A stretch of DNA of 64,000 nt from Halobacillus faecis (GTDB lineage Bacteria > Bacillota > Bacilli > Bacillales > Halobacillaceae). The stretch's first letter is position 1, and the number at the start of each line of letters is the position of its first letter. The stretch covers positions 229,102-293,101 of the forward strand of contig NZ_BJYD01000026.1 of assembly GCF_007991335.1 (NCBI RefSeq). The letters are read 5' to 3'. The notes under the pieces are model-generated. The model ran no database searches and was not told the origin of the DNA. It saw nothing but the letters and a program-made list of their open reading frames with translations. A program made the translations under genes and the position numbers. Shown here one piece after another: positions 42,490 to 53,159 of this stretch.

Positions 42490-42526
42490 AAACAAAAAAC
42501 GCTCCCCTCTCTCGGGGAGCGTTTGG
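42490..42526 (-). terminator. pyrG leader attenuator hairpin
   Basis: Arms AAACGCTCCCC (42497-42507) and GGGGAGCGTTT (42514-42524), then T6GT5 on the minus strand, about 30-60 bases after the GGGCTC transcription start. It lies about 200 bases before the pyrG start codon. Confidence 0.85.
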
Positions 42527-42549
42527 AAATTTCGTTTAAGGAAATTAAA

Positions 42550-42591
42550 GAGCCCAAATAAGATTCTACTGATTTGACTTTTAAAAGTCAA
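42550..42591 (-). promoter_or_regulatory. pyrG promoter with GGGCTC initial transcribed sequence
   Basis: On the minus strand TTGACT (42586-42591), a 17-base spacer, TAGAAT (42563-42568), seven bases, then GGGCTC from 42555. In B. subtilis pyrG the same GGGCUC start undergoes reiterative G addition when CTP is low, producing an antiterminator. All parts needed for that mechanism are present. Confidence 0.85.
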
Positions 42592-42596
42592 CCACC

Positions 42597-43136
42597 TTAT
42601 TTATCTTCTTCTTCGTCGTCATCTCCAATGAAGCTGATGTCATCTTCCACGATTTCTTCCTCTTCTTCATCCAGGTCATCATCTTCATAATCACCTTCGA
42701 AGTCATCATCGTCATCAAGGTCTAAATCTTCATCTGTCAGCTCAAGATCATCCTCAAGCTCGTCCTCGTCTGCATCATCGAATTCGGACACACCCAACTC
42801 ATCTTCAAGCAATTTGGATGGCTTCTTCTTCTTTTTCTTTTTACGTTTTTGTGGAAGGTTGGCAATCTCCTCTTCCATTTGCTCAACCGGGTACCACTTC
42901 TTCAATCCCCAACGGTTTGTTCCGATTGTCATGAATTGACCGTCGATATTCATGTCCGTATAGAACTGGGCGATGTATTGTTCTCTCTGTGCATCAGTAA
43001 AACCTTTCATGTCTGCGATGCGCTTGAAAATTTCGTTAAAGTCAATCGCTTCACGTTCTTCTTCTAGGATTTTAGTAGCCAGTACAATCATGGAAGTTTC
43101 TTCAATTTGCTCTCGGCTCATTTGTTTTAAGCTCAC
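42597..43136 (-). CDS. rpoE: RNA polymerase delta subunit
   Basis: Accessory subunit of Gram-positive RNA polymerase, 179 residues. The N-terminal winged-helix HARE-HTH domain (residues 1-95, ending IGTNRWGLKKWYPVEQ) is followed by a short basic stretch (KRKKKKKKKPSK) and a disordered, extremely acidic tail (about 115-179). The start is GTG with AAGGAG nine bases upstream. The basic-then-acidic arrangement is typical of delta. Confidence 0.95.
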   Translation of the reverse strand: MSLKQMSREQIEETSMIVLATKILEEEREAIDFNEIFKRIADMKGFTDAQREQYIAQFYTDMNIDGQFMTIGTNRWGLKKWYPVEQMEEEIANLPQKRKKKKKKKPSKLLEDELGVSEFDDADEDELEDDLELTDEDLDLDDDDDFEGDYEDDDLDEEEEEIVEDDISFIGDDDEEEDK

Positions 43137-43387
43137 GGTCCAGCACTCCTTTATATAAACAAAATAGAATAAGTGACCTCATGGGCATACGAATCACATT
43201 TAATCATACCATCCATTATATGAGTTGGCCTTACAAAAATCAAATAGAGTCTTCCTTACCTTTTCTAGACAAACCTACATGAATTTAAACTTTCGATATA
43301 AAATAGAGGTTAGACATAAATGTTGGTGTTCCAGCTATTTTATTTTAAAATAAAGGTAGAATTGATCGAAAGAAGGAGAGACGTACT

Positions 43388-43702
43388 GTGCAAAACCATC
43401 CTTTTAACTGGGTAGCCACCATTATAGCTGCTCTAGTCATAGGCATCTGGCTGTTTACAAGCTTCGGTATGATCCATGAGGAACATAAAGAAGAAGCAGA
43501 AATCACATCGAAAACTCATAATGACGACGGGTACTTTGTAGAAGTGGATAATAAGAAAATCCACGTCAAAGATACGAGTACTTGGATGCTGTTAAAAGAA
43601 GGCGAAACGTATAACCTTACTTATGAATGGTATGGAATGAAAAAACCTTATGTAACCGAAGTGAATCAGGCCCATGACGATGATCAGGTCGGCGGCCACT
43701 AA
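43388..43702 (+). CDS. Small membrane-anchored protein, unknown function
   Basis: A 104-residue protein with one N-terminal membrane helix (WVATIIAALVIGIWLFTSFG, residues 8-27) and a hydrophilic outer domain rich in Glu, Lys and His, ending DDDQVGGH. The start is GTG, nine bases after AAGGAG. It is the first plus-strand gene, divergent from rpoE, and ends at a clear terminator. The outer part (DGYFVEVDNKKIHVKDTSTW, then EGETYNLTYEWYGMKKPYV) looks like a small beta-rich domain. I do not recognise a family. Confidence 0.8.
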   Translation: MQNHPFNWVATIIAALVIGIWLFTSFGMIHEEHKEEAEITSKTHNDDGYFVEVDNKKIHVKDTSTWMLLKEGETYNLTYEWYGMKKPYVTEVNQAHDDDQVGGH

Positions 43703-43705
43703 AAG

Positions 43706-43742
43706 AATGGCCCTCGCTAGCATTTTAGCGAGGGCTAATTAT
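43706..43742. terminator. Terminator of the small membrane protein gene
   Basis: Arms GCCCTCGCT (43710-43718) and AGCGAGGGC (43727-43735), eight bases past the stop codon, with T-rich DNA after it. Confidence 0.8.
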
Positions 43743-43758
43743 TTATATTCGCAGGTTT

Positions 43759-43843
43759 CAGCGGTATATTAGCGACTTTTCACTATATATTAGCAGTTTT
43801 CATCATTATATTAGCGACTTCCCTCCATATATTAGCGACTCGC
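43759..43843. repeat. Tandem array with exact 21-bp period
   Basis: The motif TATATTAGCGACTT recurs with its TAGC ending at 43773, 43794, 43815 and 43836, an exact 21-base period. The second unit lacks the CG (TAGCAG). It fills the gap between the terminator and the end of icmF. Confidence 0.85.
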
Positions 43844-46800
43844 CTACATATTCCTTCTATACTGCCCGCCTACTTCATAAAGCGCGTTCGTAATTTGACC
43901 GAGGCTTGCGACTTTGACGGTTTCCATCAATTCTTCAAAGATGTTTCCTCCGCTGGAAGCCACTTGCTTCAGACGCTCCAACGCTTTCCCAGCCTCTCCT
44001 TCATTGGAAGTTTGGAAGCGACGCAATTCTGTGATCTGGTGCTCTTTTTCCTCTTTAGAAGCACGAGCCAGTTCCATGGAGTCGATTTCCTCTTCAGAAG
44101 GCGGATTCGGGTTCAAGTACGTATTCACCCCAATGATCGGTAGTTCCCCGGAATGCTTTTTCCCTTCATAATACAGAGATTCTTCCTGGATCTTGCCTCG
44201 TTGATATTGGCGCTCCATCGCACCGAGAACTCCTCCACGGTCATTGATTCGTTCAAACTCCTGCAATACCGCTTCTTCAACCAGATCGGTCAGTTCTCTG
44301 ATGATGTAGGACCCTTGGAGAGAGTTTTCGTTTTTCGTCAGGCCGAACTCTTTGCTGATGATCATCTGGATGGCCATCGCTCTTCGGACAGACTCCTCTG
44401 TCGGTGTCGTGATTGCTTCATCATAGGAGTTGGTATGCAAAGAGTTACAGTTATCCTGGATGGCAATCAGTGCCTGCAGTGTTGTACGGATGTCGTTGAA
44501 GTCAATTTCTTGAGCGTGCAGGGAACGGCCGGACGTTTGAATGTGATACTTCAACTTCTGGCTTCGCTCGTTAGCTCCGTATTTATCCCGCATGACGATG
44601 GCCCAAATCCGGCGGGCTACACGGCCAAGTACGGTATATTCTGGATCCAGACCGTTGGAGAAGAAGAACGACAGGTTTGGTGCGAACTTATTGATATCCA
44701 TCCCTCTGCTCAAGTAGTACTCAACATAGGTGAATCCGTTGGCTAGCGTAAAGGCAAGCTGTGTAATCGGGTTCGCTCCTGCTTCTGCGATATGATAGCC
44801 GGATATGGAAACAGAATAATAATTACGGACTTCGTTGTCGATGAAGTATTGCTGAATATCTCCCATCATACGAAGCGCGAATTCTGTAGAGAAGATACAT
44901 GTGTTCTGTCCTTGATCTTCTTTTAAAATATCCGCCTGGACGGTACCACGGACAACATTGATTGTCTTCGCTTTGATAGAAGACGCTTCTTCAGCGTTCG
45001 GTTCCCTGCCGTTTTCTTCCTTGAACTTTTCAAGCTGCTGATCAATGGCAGTATTGAAGAACATCGCAAGAATAATCGGTGCCGGACCGTTGATGGTCAT
45101 AGAAACGGACGTGGATGGGTCAACAAGATCAAATCCATCGTACAGCTTTTTCATATCTTCAAGCGTACATATATTGACGCCACTTTCCCCGACCTTCCCG
45201 TAAATATCAGGTCGTTCATCCGGGTCCTCCCCATATAAGGTGACCGAATCGAAAGCGGTACTGAGACGCTTCGCATCGTCCCCTTCTGATAAATAGTGGA
45301 AGCGGCGGTTGGTCCTTTCCGGCGTCCCTTCTCCTGCGAACTGACGCTTCGGATCTTCCCCTTTCCGCTTGAACGGGAATACTCCGGCAGTAAAAGGAAA
45401 AGCACCCGGAACATTTTCACGTAACAGCCATGACACACGGTCGCCCCAGTCGGTATATTTCGGAAGCGCGACTTTCGGAACCTTCGTTCCGCTCAGGCTC
45501 TCCGTTGTGATATCCATCGTAATTTCCTTATCACGAACTTTGAATGTGTATGTGTCTCCACTATATCGTTCGTGAAGGGCGTCCCAGTCCTCCAACTTCT
45601 CTTTCGCATCGCGAGAAAGATGACGTTCATAATCTTCGATTAAGCGCTGAAGACTTTCTTTCGTTGCTTCATCTTCCACGAGCTTGGCGGTACCTTTCAG
45701 CTGATAGAGTTTACGCGCTTTTTCTGCCTGGTCTTCTGTTTCGTTATGGTAATTGCGTACGGCTAGCGCAAGGTCACGCAAATACTGCTTGCGCTCATTC
45801 GGAATGATCACGTTCTGCTTTTCTACTTTTTCAAGACCGGAAAAAGAGGTTTCATCCTGCCATGAAAATCTATCGTTCAGCTGATCAATGATGGCCGCAA
45901 ACAGCGTGTTGGTTCCAGGGTCATTGAATTGACTTGCGATCGTCCCATAAACCGGAAACTTGCTGTCATCTTCATGGAAAAGCATATGGCTTCGCTGGTA
46001 CTGCTTTTTCACCTGATTAAAAGCGTCTTCCGAACCTTTTTGTTCAAATTTATTGATGACAATAAAATCAGCAAAGTCGATCATATCGATTTTCTCAAGC
46101 TGTGATGGTGCACCGAACTCTGCAGTCATGACGTACATGGATAAGTCTGTTATATCTGTAATGGCCGCGTCACCCTGGCCGATTCCACTTGTTTCAACGA
46201 TGATGAAATCGACACCAGCCGCCTTAACGACTTGAATCGCTTCTTCAACCGCTGTTGAAAGTTCGGAACGGGCATCTCTAGTTGCCAAAGATCGCATGTA
46301 CACACGCGGGTTGAAAATAGCGTTCATGCGGATGCGGTCGCCGAGTAAGGCTCCGCCTGTTTTCTTTTTGGTAGGGTCGACAGATAAGATGGCGATTTTT
46401 TTATCAGGAATTTCATTGACGAAGCGGCGGATCAATTCGTCCGTGAGTGAACTCTTTCCCGCTCCCCCTGTCCCTGTAATTCCAAGAACGGGAATCGTTT
46501 TTTCCTGTATTTTCTCAACAGCACTCTCAAATGCGGCCACAGCTTCCCTTTCTTTCTTTGGCGTATTCTCAACATAAGTAATGAAGCGCGCAATGGATTG
46601 ATGGTCTCCAGATGAGAGGCCTTCCACTCCTTTTTCTACATCAAGCGGTGGCAGGAAATCACACTCTTCAATCATTAAGTTGATCATACCCTGAAGCCCT
46701 AATGTACGACCATCTTCCGGCGAAAACACGCGGGCGACCCCGTACTCATGAAGCTCTTTGATTTCACGAGGGATGATGACGCCTCCCCCTCCACCGTAAA

Positions 46801-47089
46801 CACGGATGTGGCCGGCGCCCTTCTGTTCCAGCAGATCGACCATGTACTTAAAGTATTCCACATGTCCTCCCTGGTACGATGAAATTGCGATCCCTTGGGC
46901 ATCTTCCTGGATCGCCGCGTTGACCACTTCCTCAACGGAACGGTTATGGCCGAGGTGAATGACCTCTGCCCCTGTCGCCTGTAGAATCCGCCTCATAATA
47001 TTGATCGATGCATCATGGCCGTCAAAGAGACTCGAGGCCGTCACGAAACGGACAGGGTTTTTCGGCTTATAGACTGTCGGTTGTTCCAT
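43844..47089 (-). CDS. icmF: Fused isobutyryl-CoA mutase IcmF
   Basis: Adenosylcobalamin enzyme that interconverts isobutyryl-CoA and butyryl-CoA, 1081 residues. Order: B12-binding domain (1-145) with [14 protein letters not shown] (His25 is the lower axial ligand) and the [12 protein letters not shown] loop; MeaI-type GTPase chaperone (about 195-420) with Walker [10 protein letters not shown] (206-214) and [13 protein letters not shown]; linker; mutase barrel (about 520-1081) with RRFHYLSEG and [20 protein letters not shown]. The ATG follows AAAGGAT. It ends the operon after tetR. Family members can also act on pivalyl- or isovaleryl-CoA. Confidence 0.94.
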   Translation of the reverse strand: MEQPTVYKPKNPVRFVTASSLFDGHDASINIMRRILQATGAEVIHLGHNRSVEEVVNAAIQEDAQGIAISSYQGGHVEYFKYMVDLLEQKGAGHIRVYGGGGGVIIPREIKELHEYGVARVFSPEDGRTLGLQGMINLMIEECDFLPPLDVEKGVEGLSSGDHQSIARFITYVENTPKKEREAVAAFESAVEKIQEKTIPVLGITGTGGAGKSSLTDELIRRFVNEIPDKKIAILSVDPTKKKTGGALLGDRIRMNAIFNPRVYMRSLATRDARSELSTAVEEAIQVVKAAGVDFIIVETSGIGQGDAAITDITDLSMYVMTAEFGAPSQLEKIDMIDFADFIVINKFEQKGSEDAFNQVKKQYQRSHMLFHEDDSKFPVYGTIASQFNDPGTNTLFAAIIDQLNDRFSWQDETSFSGLEKVEKQNVIIPNERKQYLRDLALAVRNYHNETEDQAEKARKLYQLKGTAKLVEDEATKESLQRLIEDYERHLSRDAKEKLEDWDALHERYSGDTYTFKVRDKEITMDITTESLSGTKVPKVALPKYTDWGDRVSWLLRENVPGAFPFTAGVFPFKRKGEDPKRQFAGEGTPERTNRRFHYLSEGDDAKRLSTAFDSVTLYGEDPDERPDIYGKVGESGVNICTLEDMKKLYDGFDLVDPSTSVSMTINGPAPIILAMFFNTAIDQQLEKFKEENGREPNAEEASSIKAKTINVVRGTVQADILKEDQGQNTCIFSTEFALRMMGDIQQYFIDNEVRNYYSVSISGYHIAEAGANPITQLAFTLANGFTYVEYYLSRGMDINKFAPNLSFFFSNGLDPEYTVLGRVARRIWAIVMRDKYGANERSQKLKYHIQTSGRSLHAQEIDFNDIRTTLQALIAIQDNCNSLHTNSYDEAITTPTEESVRRAMAIQMIISKEFGLTKNENSLQGSYIIRELTDLVEEAVLQEFERINDRGGVLGAMERQYQRGKIQEESLYYEGKKHSGELPIIGVNTYLNPNPPSEEEIDSMELARASKEEKEHQITELRRFQTSNEGEAGKALERLKQVASSGGNIFEELMETVKVASLGQITNALYEVGGQYRRNM

Positions 47090-47104
47090 ATCCGATCATC
47101 CTTT

Positions 47105-47731
47105 CTATTGAAGTGTTTCTTCTTTATCGAGACCTTTCAATAACAATTGAATTTGCGTATTGGTGTAGCTTTCGATGGTGAACGTGCGCTGAAGAATCCA
47201 GCGGCGGAATCCCCACATCTGTCCCTGGACAAAAATATTGTTGGCGATCAGCTTGATTTCTTCCTCCGGGTGCTCTCCAGGCAGACTGTTGACGATGACT
47301 TGTTCGAGCATCGCCACCATATCGCGCTCCTTTTGCAACACGTAATCCTGAGCATCGCGCGGCAGGGACTTGACTTCCTGATACATGACGAGAACTTCAT
47401 CCTGCATATCATCCATCAGTTGAAAGTAGGAGCGAATCGCATGGGTCAAACTTTGTACACTCGTCTGATGAGGATCGATCGCTTCTTCCATCCGCTCTTT
47501 GACTCGCTGGTAAATGGAGTCACAGACGAGAAACAGAACATCCTCTTTCTTTCGAATGTATTCATAGAGGGTTCCGATACTGAACCCGGAAGCCTTGGCA
47601 ATTTCACGGGTCGTCGTCTTATGGAAGCCTTTTTCTATGAAAAGAGTGACCGCGCCCTTAATCATCTGATTCCTACGCTTGGAGACAAGCGCTTCATCTT
47701 TAATGGTTGAAGGTACTTGTTTTTCAGCCAA
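47105..47731 (-). CDS. TetR-family transcriptional regulator of the acyl-CoA cluster
   Basis: A 208-residue repressor-type protein. The N-terminal helix-turn-helix is at about 25-65 (KGFHKTTTREIAKASGFSIG, then TLYEYIRKKEDVLF), followed by an all-helical ligand domain. The start is TTG at 47731, six bases after GGGGGA and two bases past the meaB stop codon, so translation is coupled. It lies inside the operon it probably regulates; an acyl-CoA ligand is inferred from context. Confidence 0.88.
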   Translation of the reverse strand: MAEKQVPSTIKDEALVSKRRNQMIKGAVTLFIEKGFHKTTTREIAKASGFSIGTLYEYIRKKEDVLFLVCDSIYQRVKERMEEAIDPHQTSVQSLTHAIRSYFQLMDDMQDEVLVMYQEVKSLPRDAQDYVLQKERDMVAMLEQVIVNSLPGEHPEEEIKLIANNIFVQGQMWGFRRWILQRTFTIESYTNTQIQLLLKGLDKEETLQ

Positions 47732-47733
47732 AC

Positions 47734-48672
47734 TCACTCCCCCTTCCTTACCCATTCACGAAACCAGGATCTGGCCAGTTCATATGGATCCGCATCCGGG
47801 TTTTGAAAAGCTTCAAGCTTCTGTGTATCTTTTTCAATCTCACCTTTAACTTCCCGCCAAATTTCTTCCCGAATCAAATCGTACACTTCCAGCTGGAGCT
47901 GTTGTTTTCGACGCTCTGCCCCTTTGTTCGTCTCATACAAAAACTCCCGGTGGCTTTTCATACTTTCGTAGAGTTCCGCCATCCCTTTCGCTTCGGTTGA
48001 GATCGTTTGAACAATGGGCGGTTCCCATCCTTCCGGCTGCACGATCATCATGTATTCTTCTAGTGTGGATTTTAGTTTTCTTACTCCCGGTAAGTCTGCT
48101 TTGTTGATGATGAACAGATCTGCAATTTCCATAATTCCTGCTTTGAAAATTTGCAGGACGTCTCCACTATTCGGTGTCAGCACAAGTCCTGTCGTATCCA
48201 CGACTTTCATAATATCGAGTTCGGACTGACCGACACCGACCGTTTCAACGAGAACCACATCAAATCCGTAAGCATCACATACACGGATACTGTCTTTCGT
48301 CGCCCGGGCTAAACCACCGAGGCTTCCTCTAGTGGCCATGCTTCTGATAAAGATGCCGGGGTCGAGAAAATGCTGGTTCATCCTCGTACGATCGCCAAGC
48401 AGTGCTCCTCCACTGAATGGACTGGTAGGATCGACCGCTATGACAGCGACTGTAAGGTCCTGCTGCCTTAAATAAGTGAGCAGTTGATTGATGAGCGAGC
48501 TTTTCCCCGCTCCCGGTGAACCTGTAATGCCAATGTAATGCGCCTGTTTTTGTATAGAAAAAACATCGCTCATCAGCGTGAGTTTTTCTTCATCGTCATT
48601 TTCGATCAACGTAATCGCTCGGGCCAACGCCCTCATATCCTGCTTTTGGATTCGTTCAGCCAGTGGATGCAT
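47734..48672 (-). CDS. meaB: MeaB/ArgK-family G-protein chaperone of acyl-CoA mutases
   Basis: GTPase that gates cofactor loading and protects B12 mutases, 312 residues. P-loop GSPGAGKS (51-58), LVETVGVGQSE (switch and Walker B region) and NKAD (guanine specificity) are present. The ATG at 48672 follows AAGGT by seven bases; GTG one codon earlier is less well spaced. The operon also encodes IcmF, which carries its own fused GTPase, so this free copy may serve a separate mutase. Old ArgK annotations as an amino-acid transport kinase are not favoured. Confidence 0.9.
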   Translation of the reverse strand: MHPLAERIQKQDMRALARAITLIENDDEEKLTLMSDVFSIQKQAHYIGITGSPGAGKSSLINQLLTYLRQQDLTVAVIAVDPTSPFSGGALLGDRTRMNQHFLDPGIFIRSMATRGSLGGLARATKDSIRVCDAYGFDVVLVETVGVGQSELDIMKVVDTTGLVLTPNSGDVLQIFKAGIMEIADLFIINKADLPGVRKLKSTLEEYMMIVQPEGWEPPIVQTISTEAKGMAELYESMKSHREFLYETNKGAERRKQQLQLEVYDLIREEIWREVKGEIEKDTQKLEAFQNPDADPYELARSWFREWVRKGE

Positions 48673-48684
48673 CACACAGACCTT

Positions 48685-49824
48685 CTATTGGGTGACCATA
48701 CGGCCGACAACGAGTCTTTGGATTTCTTGTGTTCCTTCATAGATTTGAGTGATTTTCGCATCACGCATGTAACGCTCGACAGGGTAATCTTTCGTGTAGC
48801 CATAACCCCCGTGGACCTGGACCGCTTCTGTCGTCACTTTCATCGCTGTGTCTCCTGCAAACAATTTGGCCATAGCAGAAGCCTTGGAATATGGCAGTCC
48901 CTCAGACTCTAAATAAGCGGCCTGGTAAGTAAGCAGACGAGAAGCTTCAATTTCTGTCGCCATATCAGCGAGCTTGAAAGAAATTCCCTGTAGATGAGCG
49001 ATCGGCTTGCCGAACTGTTCACGCTCTTTAGCATAGTTGACGGATTCATCGAGTGCCCCCTGCGCAATTCCAACAGCCTGTGCTGCAATGCCGTTACGAC
49101 CACCATCAAGGGTCATCATCGCCACTTTAAATCCTTTTCCTTCTTCGCCGAGCAGGTTTTCTTTAGGAATCTTGCAATCTTCGAAGATCAGTTCTGTCGT
49201 TGGAGACGAACGAATTCCAAGCTTTTTCTCTTTCTTGCCTGTGGTGAATCCTGGTGTATCTTTCTCCACGATAAAGGCGCTGATGCCACGATTGCCCTCA
49301 TTCGGATCTGTTTTCGCAAAGACAACATAGATGTCCGCGACGCCGCCATTGGTAATCCATACCTTACTTCCGTTCAACACATAGTGGTCGCCATCAAGTT
49401 TCGCCTGCGTACGCATGGAGGAAACATCACTTCCTGCTCCCGGCTCAGATAAAGCGTAAGCTCCCAGCGCTTCTCCTGATGCGAGTTGAGTCAAATATTT
49501 TTTCTTCTGTTCTTCTGTTCCAAATTTGTAGATCGGCCAGCTTGCTAAAGAAATATGCGCTGAAAGGGTGACCCCTGTCGAAGCACAGACGCGGGAAAGT
49601 TCTTCAACTGCGATCACATAGCTGACGAAATCAGATCCGATACCGCCATATTCCTCCGGCCATGGAATCCCCGTTAAACCAAGCTCTGCCATTTTATTGA
49701 AGATTTCACGATCGAAGCGTTCCTCCTCGTCCCTTTCAGCAGCTGTTGGTTCCACTTCATTCTTTGCAAAATCGCGAACCATTTTTCTAAGCATTTCTTG
49801 TTCTTCTGTTAAAGTAAAATTCAT
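48685..49824 (-). CDS. Acyl-CoA dehydrogenase (AcdA-like, short chain)
   Basis: FAD enzyme that makes trans-2-enoyl-CoA and passes electrons to ETF, 379 residues. [14 protein letters not shown] and VWITNGG are the FAD and substrate signatures; the catalytic base is Glu363 in [10 protein letters not shown], the position used by short-chain (butyryl-CoA) enzymes. It is closely related to the next gene upstream, suggesting duplication. Gaps of 12 bases on both sides indicate one transcript. Confidence 0.93.
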   Translation of the reverse strand: MNFTLTEEQEMLRKMVRDFAKNEVEPTAAERDEEERFDREIFNKMAELGLTGIPWPEEYGGIGSDFVSYVIAVEELSRVCASTGVTLSAHISLASWPIYKFGTEEQKKKYLTQLASGEALGAYALSEPGAGSDVSSMRTQAKLDGDHYVLNGSKVWITNGGVADIYVVFAKTDPNEGNRGISAFIVEKDTPGFTTGKKEKKLGIRSSPTTELIFEDCKIPKENLLGEEGKGFKVAMMTLDGGRNGIAAQAVGIAQGALDESVNYAKEREQFGKPIAHLQGISFKLADMATEIEASRLLTYQAAYLESEGLPYSKASAMAKLFAGDTAMKVTTEAVQVHGGYGYTKDYPVERYMRDAKITQIYEGTQEIQRLVVGRMVTQ

Positions 49825-49836
49825 TCTGTCATCCTC

Positions 49837-50982
49837 CTAGTCTCTGATCAGATGATTGCCTATGACGATTTTTTGTATTTCACTTGTACCTTCATATATT
49901 TCACAAACTTTGGCGTCCCTGAAGAAGCGCTCGACCGCATAATCTTCCGTATAACCGTATCCTCCATGGACCTGCACAGCTTCAATCGACGCTTTCACCG
50001 CTGTTTTGGATGCCATCAGTTTGGCCATTGACACTTCTTTTCCACACTTTTTGCCGGCCGCCTGCAGAGAAGCGGCGTTATAGACGAGAAGCTTCGACGC
50101 TTCTACTTCTGTCGCCATATCGGCAAGTTTGAACGATACGCCTTGCAAATGGGCGATGGGACGCCCGAACTGCTCTCGTTCTTTGGCATAGGAGACCGCA
50201 TGCTCAAGCGCCGCCTCCGCAATTCCAAGGGACTGGGCGGCAATGCCGATTCGTCCGATGTTCAAATTGGCCAGCGCAATTTTATACCCTTCCCCTTCTT
50301 CTCCGAGTCGTTGGGAAACGGGAACCTCGCATTGGTCAAAGTTCAACGAAACGGTACTGGACCCGTGCAGCCCCATCTTTTTCTCTGCCTTTCCGATGGA
50401 AAAGCCAGGGGTGTCCCGCTCTACGATAAACGCACTCAATCCTCTCTTTGTTTCCACATCCGGATTCGTACGGGCGAAAACGATGAATGTATCTGCATTT
50501 CCTCCGTTGGTGATGAACACTTTAGAACCGTTGAGAATGTAATGGTCCCCTTGCTTTACTGCTCGTGTTTTCAGACTGCTCGCATCAGAACCCGCACTCG
50601 GTTCTGTCAGGGCGAATGCTCCTAAATATTCACCTGATGCCAGTTTCGGAATGTATTTGTTCTTCTGTTCTTCTGTACCGAAATACAAAATTGGATTTGT
50701 TCCAACTGAGGTGTGGACAGATAGAATGACTCCGAGCGTCGCACTCACCTTTGAAATTTCGTGAATCGCGATGATATAGGAGATGTAATCCATCTCAGCG
50801 CCGCCGTACTTCTCTGGAATAGGCACGCCCATCAACCCGAGTTCCCCCATTTTCGGAAGCAGCTCGGAAGGAAACCGATCCTCCCGTTCCATCCGCTCCA
50901 CGGCAGGTGCCACCTCTTTTTCCGCAAAATCGCGGACCATTTTTCTCATCATTTCCTGTTCATCCGTGAACTGCAAATTCAT
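49837..50982 (-). CDS. Acyl-CoA dehydrogenase, second copy (MmgC-like)
   Basis: Second short-chain type acyl-CoA dehydrogenase, 381 residues, with [20 protein letters not shown] and catalytic Glu364 in [16 protein letters not shown] seven bases before the ATG at 50982 sets the start. It lies directly after the 3-hydroxybutyryl-CoA dehydrogenase gene. The two dehydrogenases may divide butyryl- and branched (isobutyryl-) substrates; which does which cannot be read from the sequence. Confidence 0.93.
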   Translation of the reverse strand: MNLQFTDEQEMMRKMVRDFAEKEVAPAVERMEREDRFPSELLPKMGELGLMGVPIPEKYGGAEMDYISYIIAIHEISKVSATLGVILSVHTSVGTNPILYFGTEEQKNKYIPKLASGEYLGAFALTEPSAGSDASSLKTRAVKQGDHYILNGSKVFITNGGNADTFIVFARTNPDVETKRGLSAFIVERDTPGFSIGKAEKKMGLHGSSTVSLNFDQCEVPVSQRLGEEGEGYKIALANLNIGRIGIAAQSLGIAEAALEHAVSYAKEREQFGRPIAHLQGVSFKLADMATEVEASKLLVYNAASLQAAGKKCGKEVSMAKLMASKTAVKASIEAVQVHGGYGYTEDYAVERFFRDAKVCEIYEGTSEIQKIVIGNHLIRD

Positions 50983-51003
50983 TCTCGCTCTCCCCTTCAC
51001 ACG

Positions 51004-51855
51004 TTATTCGTAGGTGTAAAAACCGCGTCCAGACTTCTTCCCGAGCCAGCCTGCTTTCACGTATTTACGCAGAAGCGGACAGGGACGGTATTTGCTGTCT
51101 CCAAATCCTTCATGAAGGACTTCCATAATATATAGACACGTATCAAGACCGATAAAGTCAGCAAGCGTAAGTGGTCCCATCGGGTGATTCATCCCAAGCT
51201 TCATGACGGCATCCACATCTTCAGGAGATGCTACTCCTTCGTGAACCGTATAAATCGCTTCGTTAATCATCGGCATTAAAATTCGATTGGACACGAATCC
51301 TGGAAAGTCCTCGACTTCGACAGGGGTTTTTTCCAATTTCTTCGTCATATCTTCAATCGCCTGATACGTTTCGTCACTCGTCTGGATGGCACGAATGATT
51401 TCCACCAGCTTCATTACAGGAACAGGGTTCATGAAGTGCATGCCGATCACCTGATCTGGACGCTTAGTCGCGGCAGCAATTTCCGTAATCGGTAAGGAAG
51501 ATGTATTGGTTGCCAGAATGGCATGTGCAGGAGTAATCTCATCCAGCTGTTGGAAGACGCTTACCTTCACATCCATGTTCTCAACGACCGCTTCCACGAC
51601 AAGGTCACAGTCAGAGGCGTCCTTCAAGTCAGTCGTTGTCTGTAAGCGGCCATACGCCGCTTTTTGATCTTCTTCACTCATTCTTCCTTTTTCAACCGCC
51701 CGCTTCAGGCGCTTTTCAATACCCGCCAGCCCTTGATCCAGTGCATCCTGGCTCATGTCGTTCATTTTTACGTTCAATCCGGCCTGAGCAAAAACCTGAG
51801 CAATTCCCGCACCCATCTGGCCTGCCCCTATGACCATGACTTGATTGATTGTCAT
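51004..51855 (-). CDS. hbd: 3-hydroxybutyryl-CoA dehydrogenase
   Basis: NAD-dependent dehydrogenase, 283 residues. Rossmann motif [17 protein letters not shown] (11-27), catalytic His in [16 protein letters not shown] with the downstream Glu, [11 protein letters not shown], and the helical C-terminal domain starting [22 protein letters not shown] precedes the ATG. It corresponds to MmgB/Hbd and follows thl by 13 bases. Confidence 0.94.
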   Translation of the reverse strand: MTINQVMVIGAGQMGAGIAQVFAQAGLNVKMNDMSQDALDQGLAGIEKRLKRAVEKGRMSEEDQKAAYGRLQTTTDLKDASDCDLVVEAVVENMDVKVSVFQQLDEITPAHAILATNTSSLPITEIAAATKRPDQVIGMHFMNPVPVMKLVEIIRAIQTSDETYQAIEDMTKKLEKTPVEVEDFPGFVSNRILMPMINEAIYTVHEGVASPEDVDAVMKLGMNHPMGPLTLADFIGLDTCLYIMEVLHEGFGDSKYRPCPLLRKYVKAGWLGKKSGRGFYTYE

Positions 51856-51868
51856 CCCTCATTCCTCC

Positions 51869-53056
51869 TTATTGTTTCGGTACCTCGATCAATACGGCGT
51901 CTCCTTGACCTCCGCCAGAACAAATCGCTGCGATTCCAAGTCCACCGCCACGGCGTTTTAATTCGTGAGCAAGGGTGAGAAGAATACGCGCACCACTGGC
52001 TCCAATCGGGTGACCCAGTGCAACAGCTCCACCATTGACGTTCACTTTATCGTGGTCAAGTCCTGCAATTTTGCCACTTGCTAAGGAAACGGCAGCAAAA
52101 GCTTCATTCACTTCAAACAGATCGATCTCTTCTATGGATTTCCCGGCTTTTTTCAACAATTTATTAATGACGAGTCCAGGCGTCTGTGGGAAGTCCTGAG
52201 CTTCCACAGCAATTTCATCGTGCGCGAGAATCGTGGCCAGTGTCTCCGCACCCAATTCTTCCGCTTTTTCGTCAGACATGAGCAGCATGGCACAAGCTCC
52301 GTCGTTGACCCCAGGGGCATTTCCTGCCGTGATCGTTCCCGTTTTATCAAAAACAGGACGAAGTTTAGCCAAAGCTTCGACCGTCGTATCTTTTCTTGGC
52401 GCCTCATCTGTATCGACAACTTTCGGATCGCCTTTTCTTTGAGGAACTTCAACTGCTGTAATTTCTTCCCCAAGCGTTCCTTCTTCTATAGCTTTCACAG
52501 CTCTCTGGTGGCTACGATACGCCCATTCATCCTGCGCTTCTCTTGTTAATTCAAATTCTTCAGCTGTCCGGTTTCCGTAGTTTCCCATATGGACATTTTC
52601 AAAGGAACATGTCAAACCATCATGCACCATCATATCTTTGACGGCGCCGTCGCCCATACGGAATCCAAAGCGTGCTTTCGGCATAAAGTAAGGCGCATTG
52701 CTCATGCTCTCCATACCACCAGCAACGATGATGTCCTCTTCCCCTAAACGGATGAACTGATCGCCCATCGTCACACTTCGCATACCAGAGGCACAAACTT
52801 TGTTTACGGTTTCTGTTTTCACATCCCAAGGAATGCCCGCTTCTCTTGAAGCCTGGCGGGAAGGCAGCTGTCCCTGACCACCCTGAAGGACAGTCCCCAT
52901 AATGACTTCATCCACATGTTCTGCTTTCACGTTCGCACGTTCCAAAGCTGCTTTTATGGCGATACCTCCAAGCTGTGCAGCTGTCAAAGGTGCAAGCGAT
53001 CCTCCAAGTTTTCCAAAAGGGGTACGGGCTCCAGCAACAATTACAGTTTTACGCAT
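51869..53056 (-). CDS. Acetyl-CoA C-acetyltransferase (thiolase)
   Basis: Degradative/biosynthetic thiolase, 395 residues. The acyl-accepting Cys88 is in [10 protein letters not shown], and His349 (GHPIGASG) and Cys379 (ICSGGGQGD) complete the active site. GAGGAGG before the ATG at 53056 sets the start. It heads the thl-hbd-acd-acd-meaB-tetR-icmF run, with a cre site just upstream of its ribosome binding site. Confidence 0.94.
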   Translation of the reverse strand: MRKTVIVAGARTPFGKLGGSLAPLTAAQLGGIAIKAALERANVKAEHVDEVIMGTVLQGGQGQLPSRQASREAGIPWDVKTETVNKVCASGMRSVTMGDQFIRLGEEDIIVAGGMESMSNAPYFMPKARFGFRMGDGAVKDMMVHDGLTCSFENVHMGNYGNRTAEEFELTREAQDEWAYRSHQRAVKAIEEGTLGEEITAVEVPQRKGDPKVVDTDEAPRKDTTVEALAKLRPVFDKTGTITAGNAPGVNDGACAMLLMSDEKAEELGAETLATILAHDEIAVEAQDFPQTPGLVINKLLKKAGKSIEEIDLFEVNEAFAAVSLASGKIAGLDHDKVNVNGGAVALGHPIGASGARILLTLAHELKRRGGGLGIAAICSGGGQGDAVLIEVPKQ

Positions 53057-53074
53057 GTTTATTCCTCCTCTTAT

Positions 53075-53088
53075 TGATAACGCTTTCA
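53075..53088 (-). promoter_or_regulatory. CcpA-binding cre site upstream of thl
   Basis: TGAAAGCGTTATCA on the minus strand matches the cre consensus TGWNANCGNTNWCA at every defined position. It lies 19 bases upstream of the thl start codon, where bound CcpA would block transcription. Confidence 0.75.
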
Positions 53089-53098
53089 AAATTGACGA

Positions 53099-53114
53099 TT
53101 GAACGCTCGCTCAA
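53099..53114. promoter_or_regulatory. Palindrome, candidate operator for the cluster TetR
   Basis: TTGAACGCTCGCTCAA has the form TTGANCGNNCGNTCAA, typical of TetR-family operators in symmetry and length. It lies between the cre site and a 12-base-arm hairpin (53128-53159). Confidence 0.45.
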
Positions 53115-53127
53115 AATCGCCCCATAA

Positions 53128-53159
53128 GGAAAGTGTACATAAAACGCTGTACACTTTCC
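53128..53159. other. Perfect inverted repeat in the fadF-thl gap
   Basis: Arms GGAAAGTGTACA (53128-53139) and TGTACACTTTCC (53148-53159) are perfect. No T-run follows on the minus strand, so it is not a standard terminator. It could be an operator or a processing hairpin. Confidence 0.55.

Noticed and set aside
43759..43843. CRISPR array
   Set aside because: Units are 21 bases with no distinct unique spacers and no cas genes nearby; it is a plain tandem repeat.
47734..48672. ArgK amino-acid transport kinase
   Set aside because: The sequence is a MeaB-type G3E GTPase and the operon is for acyl-CoA mutase metabolism; the ArgK label is an older misannotation.
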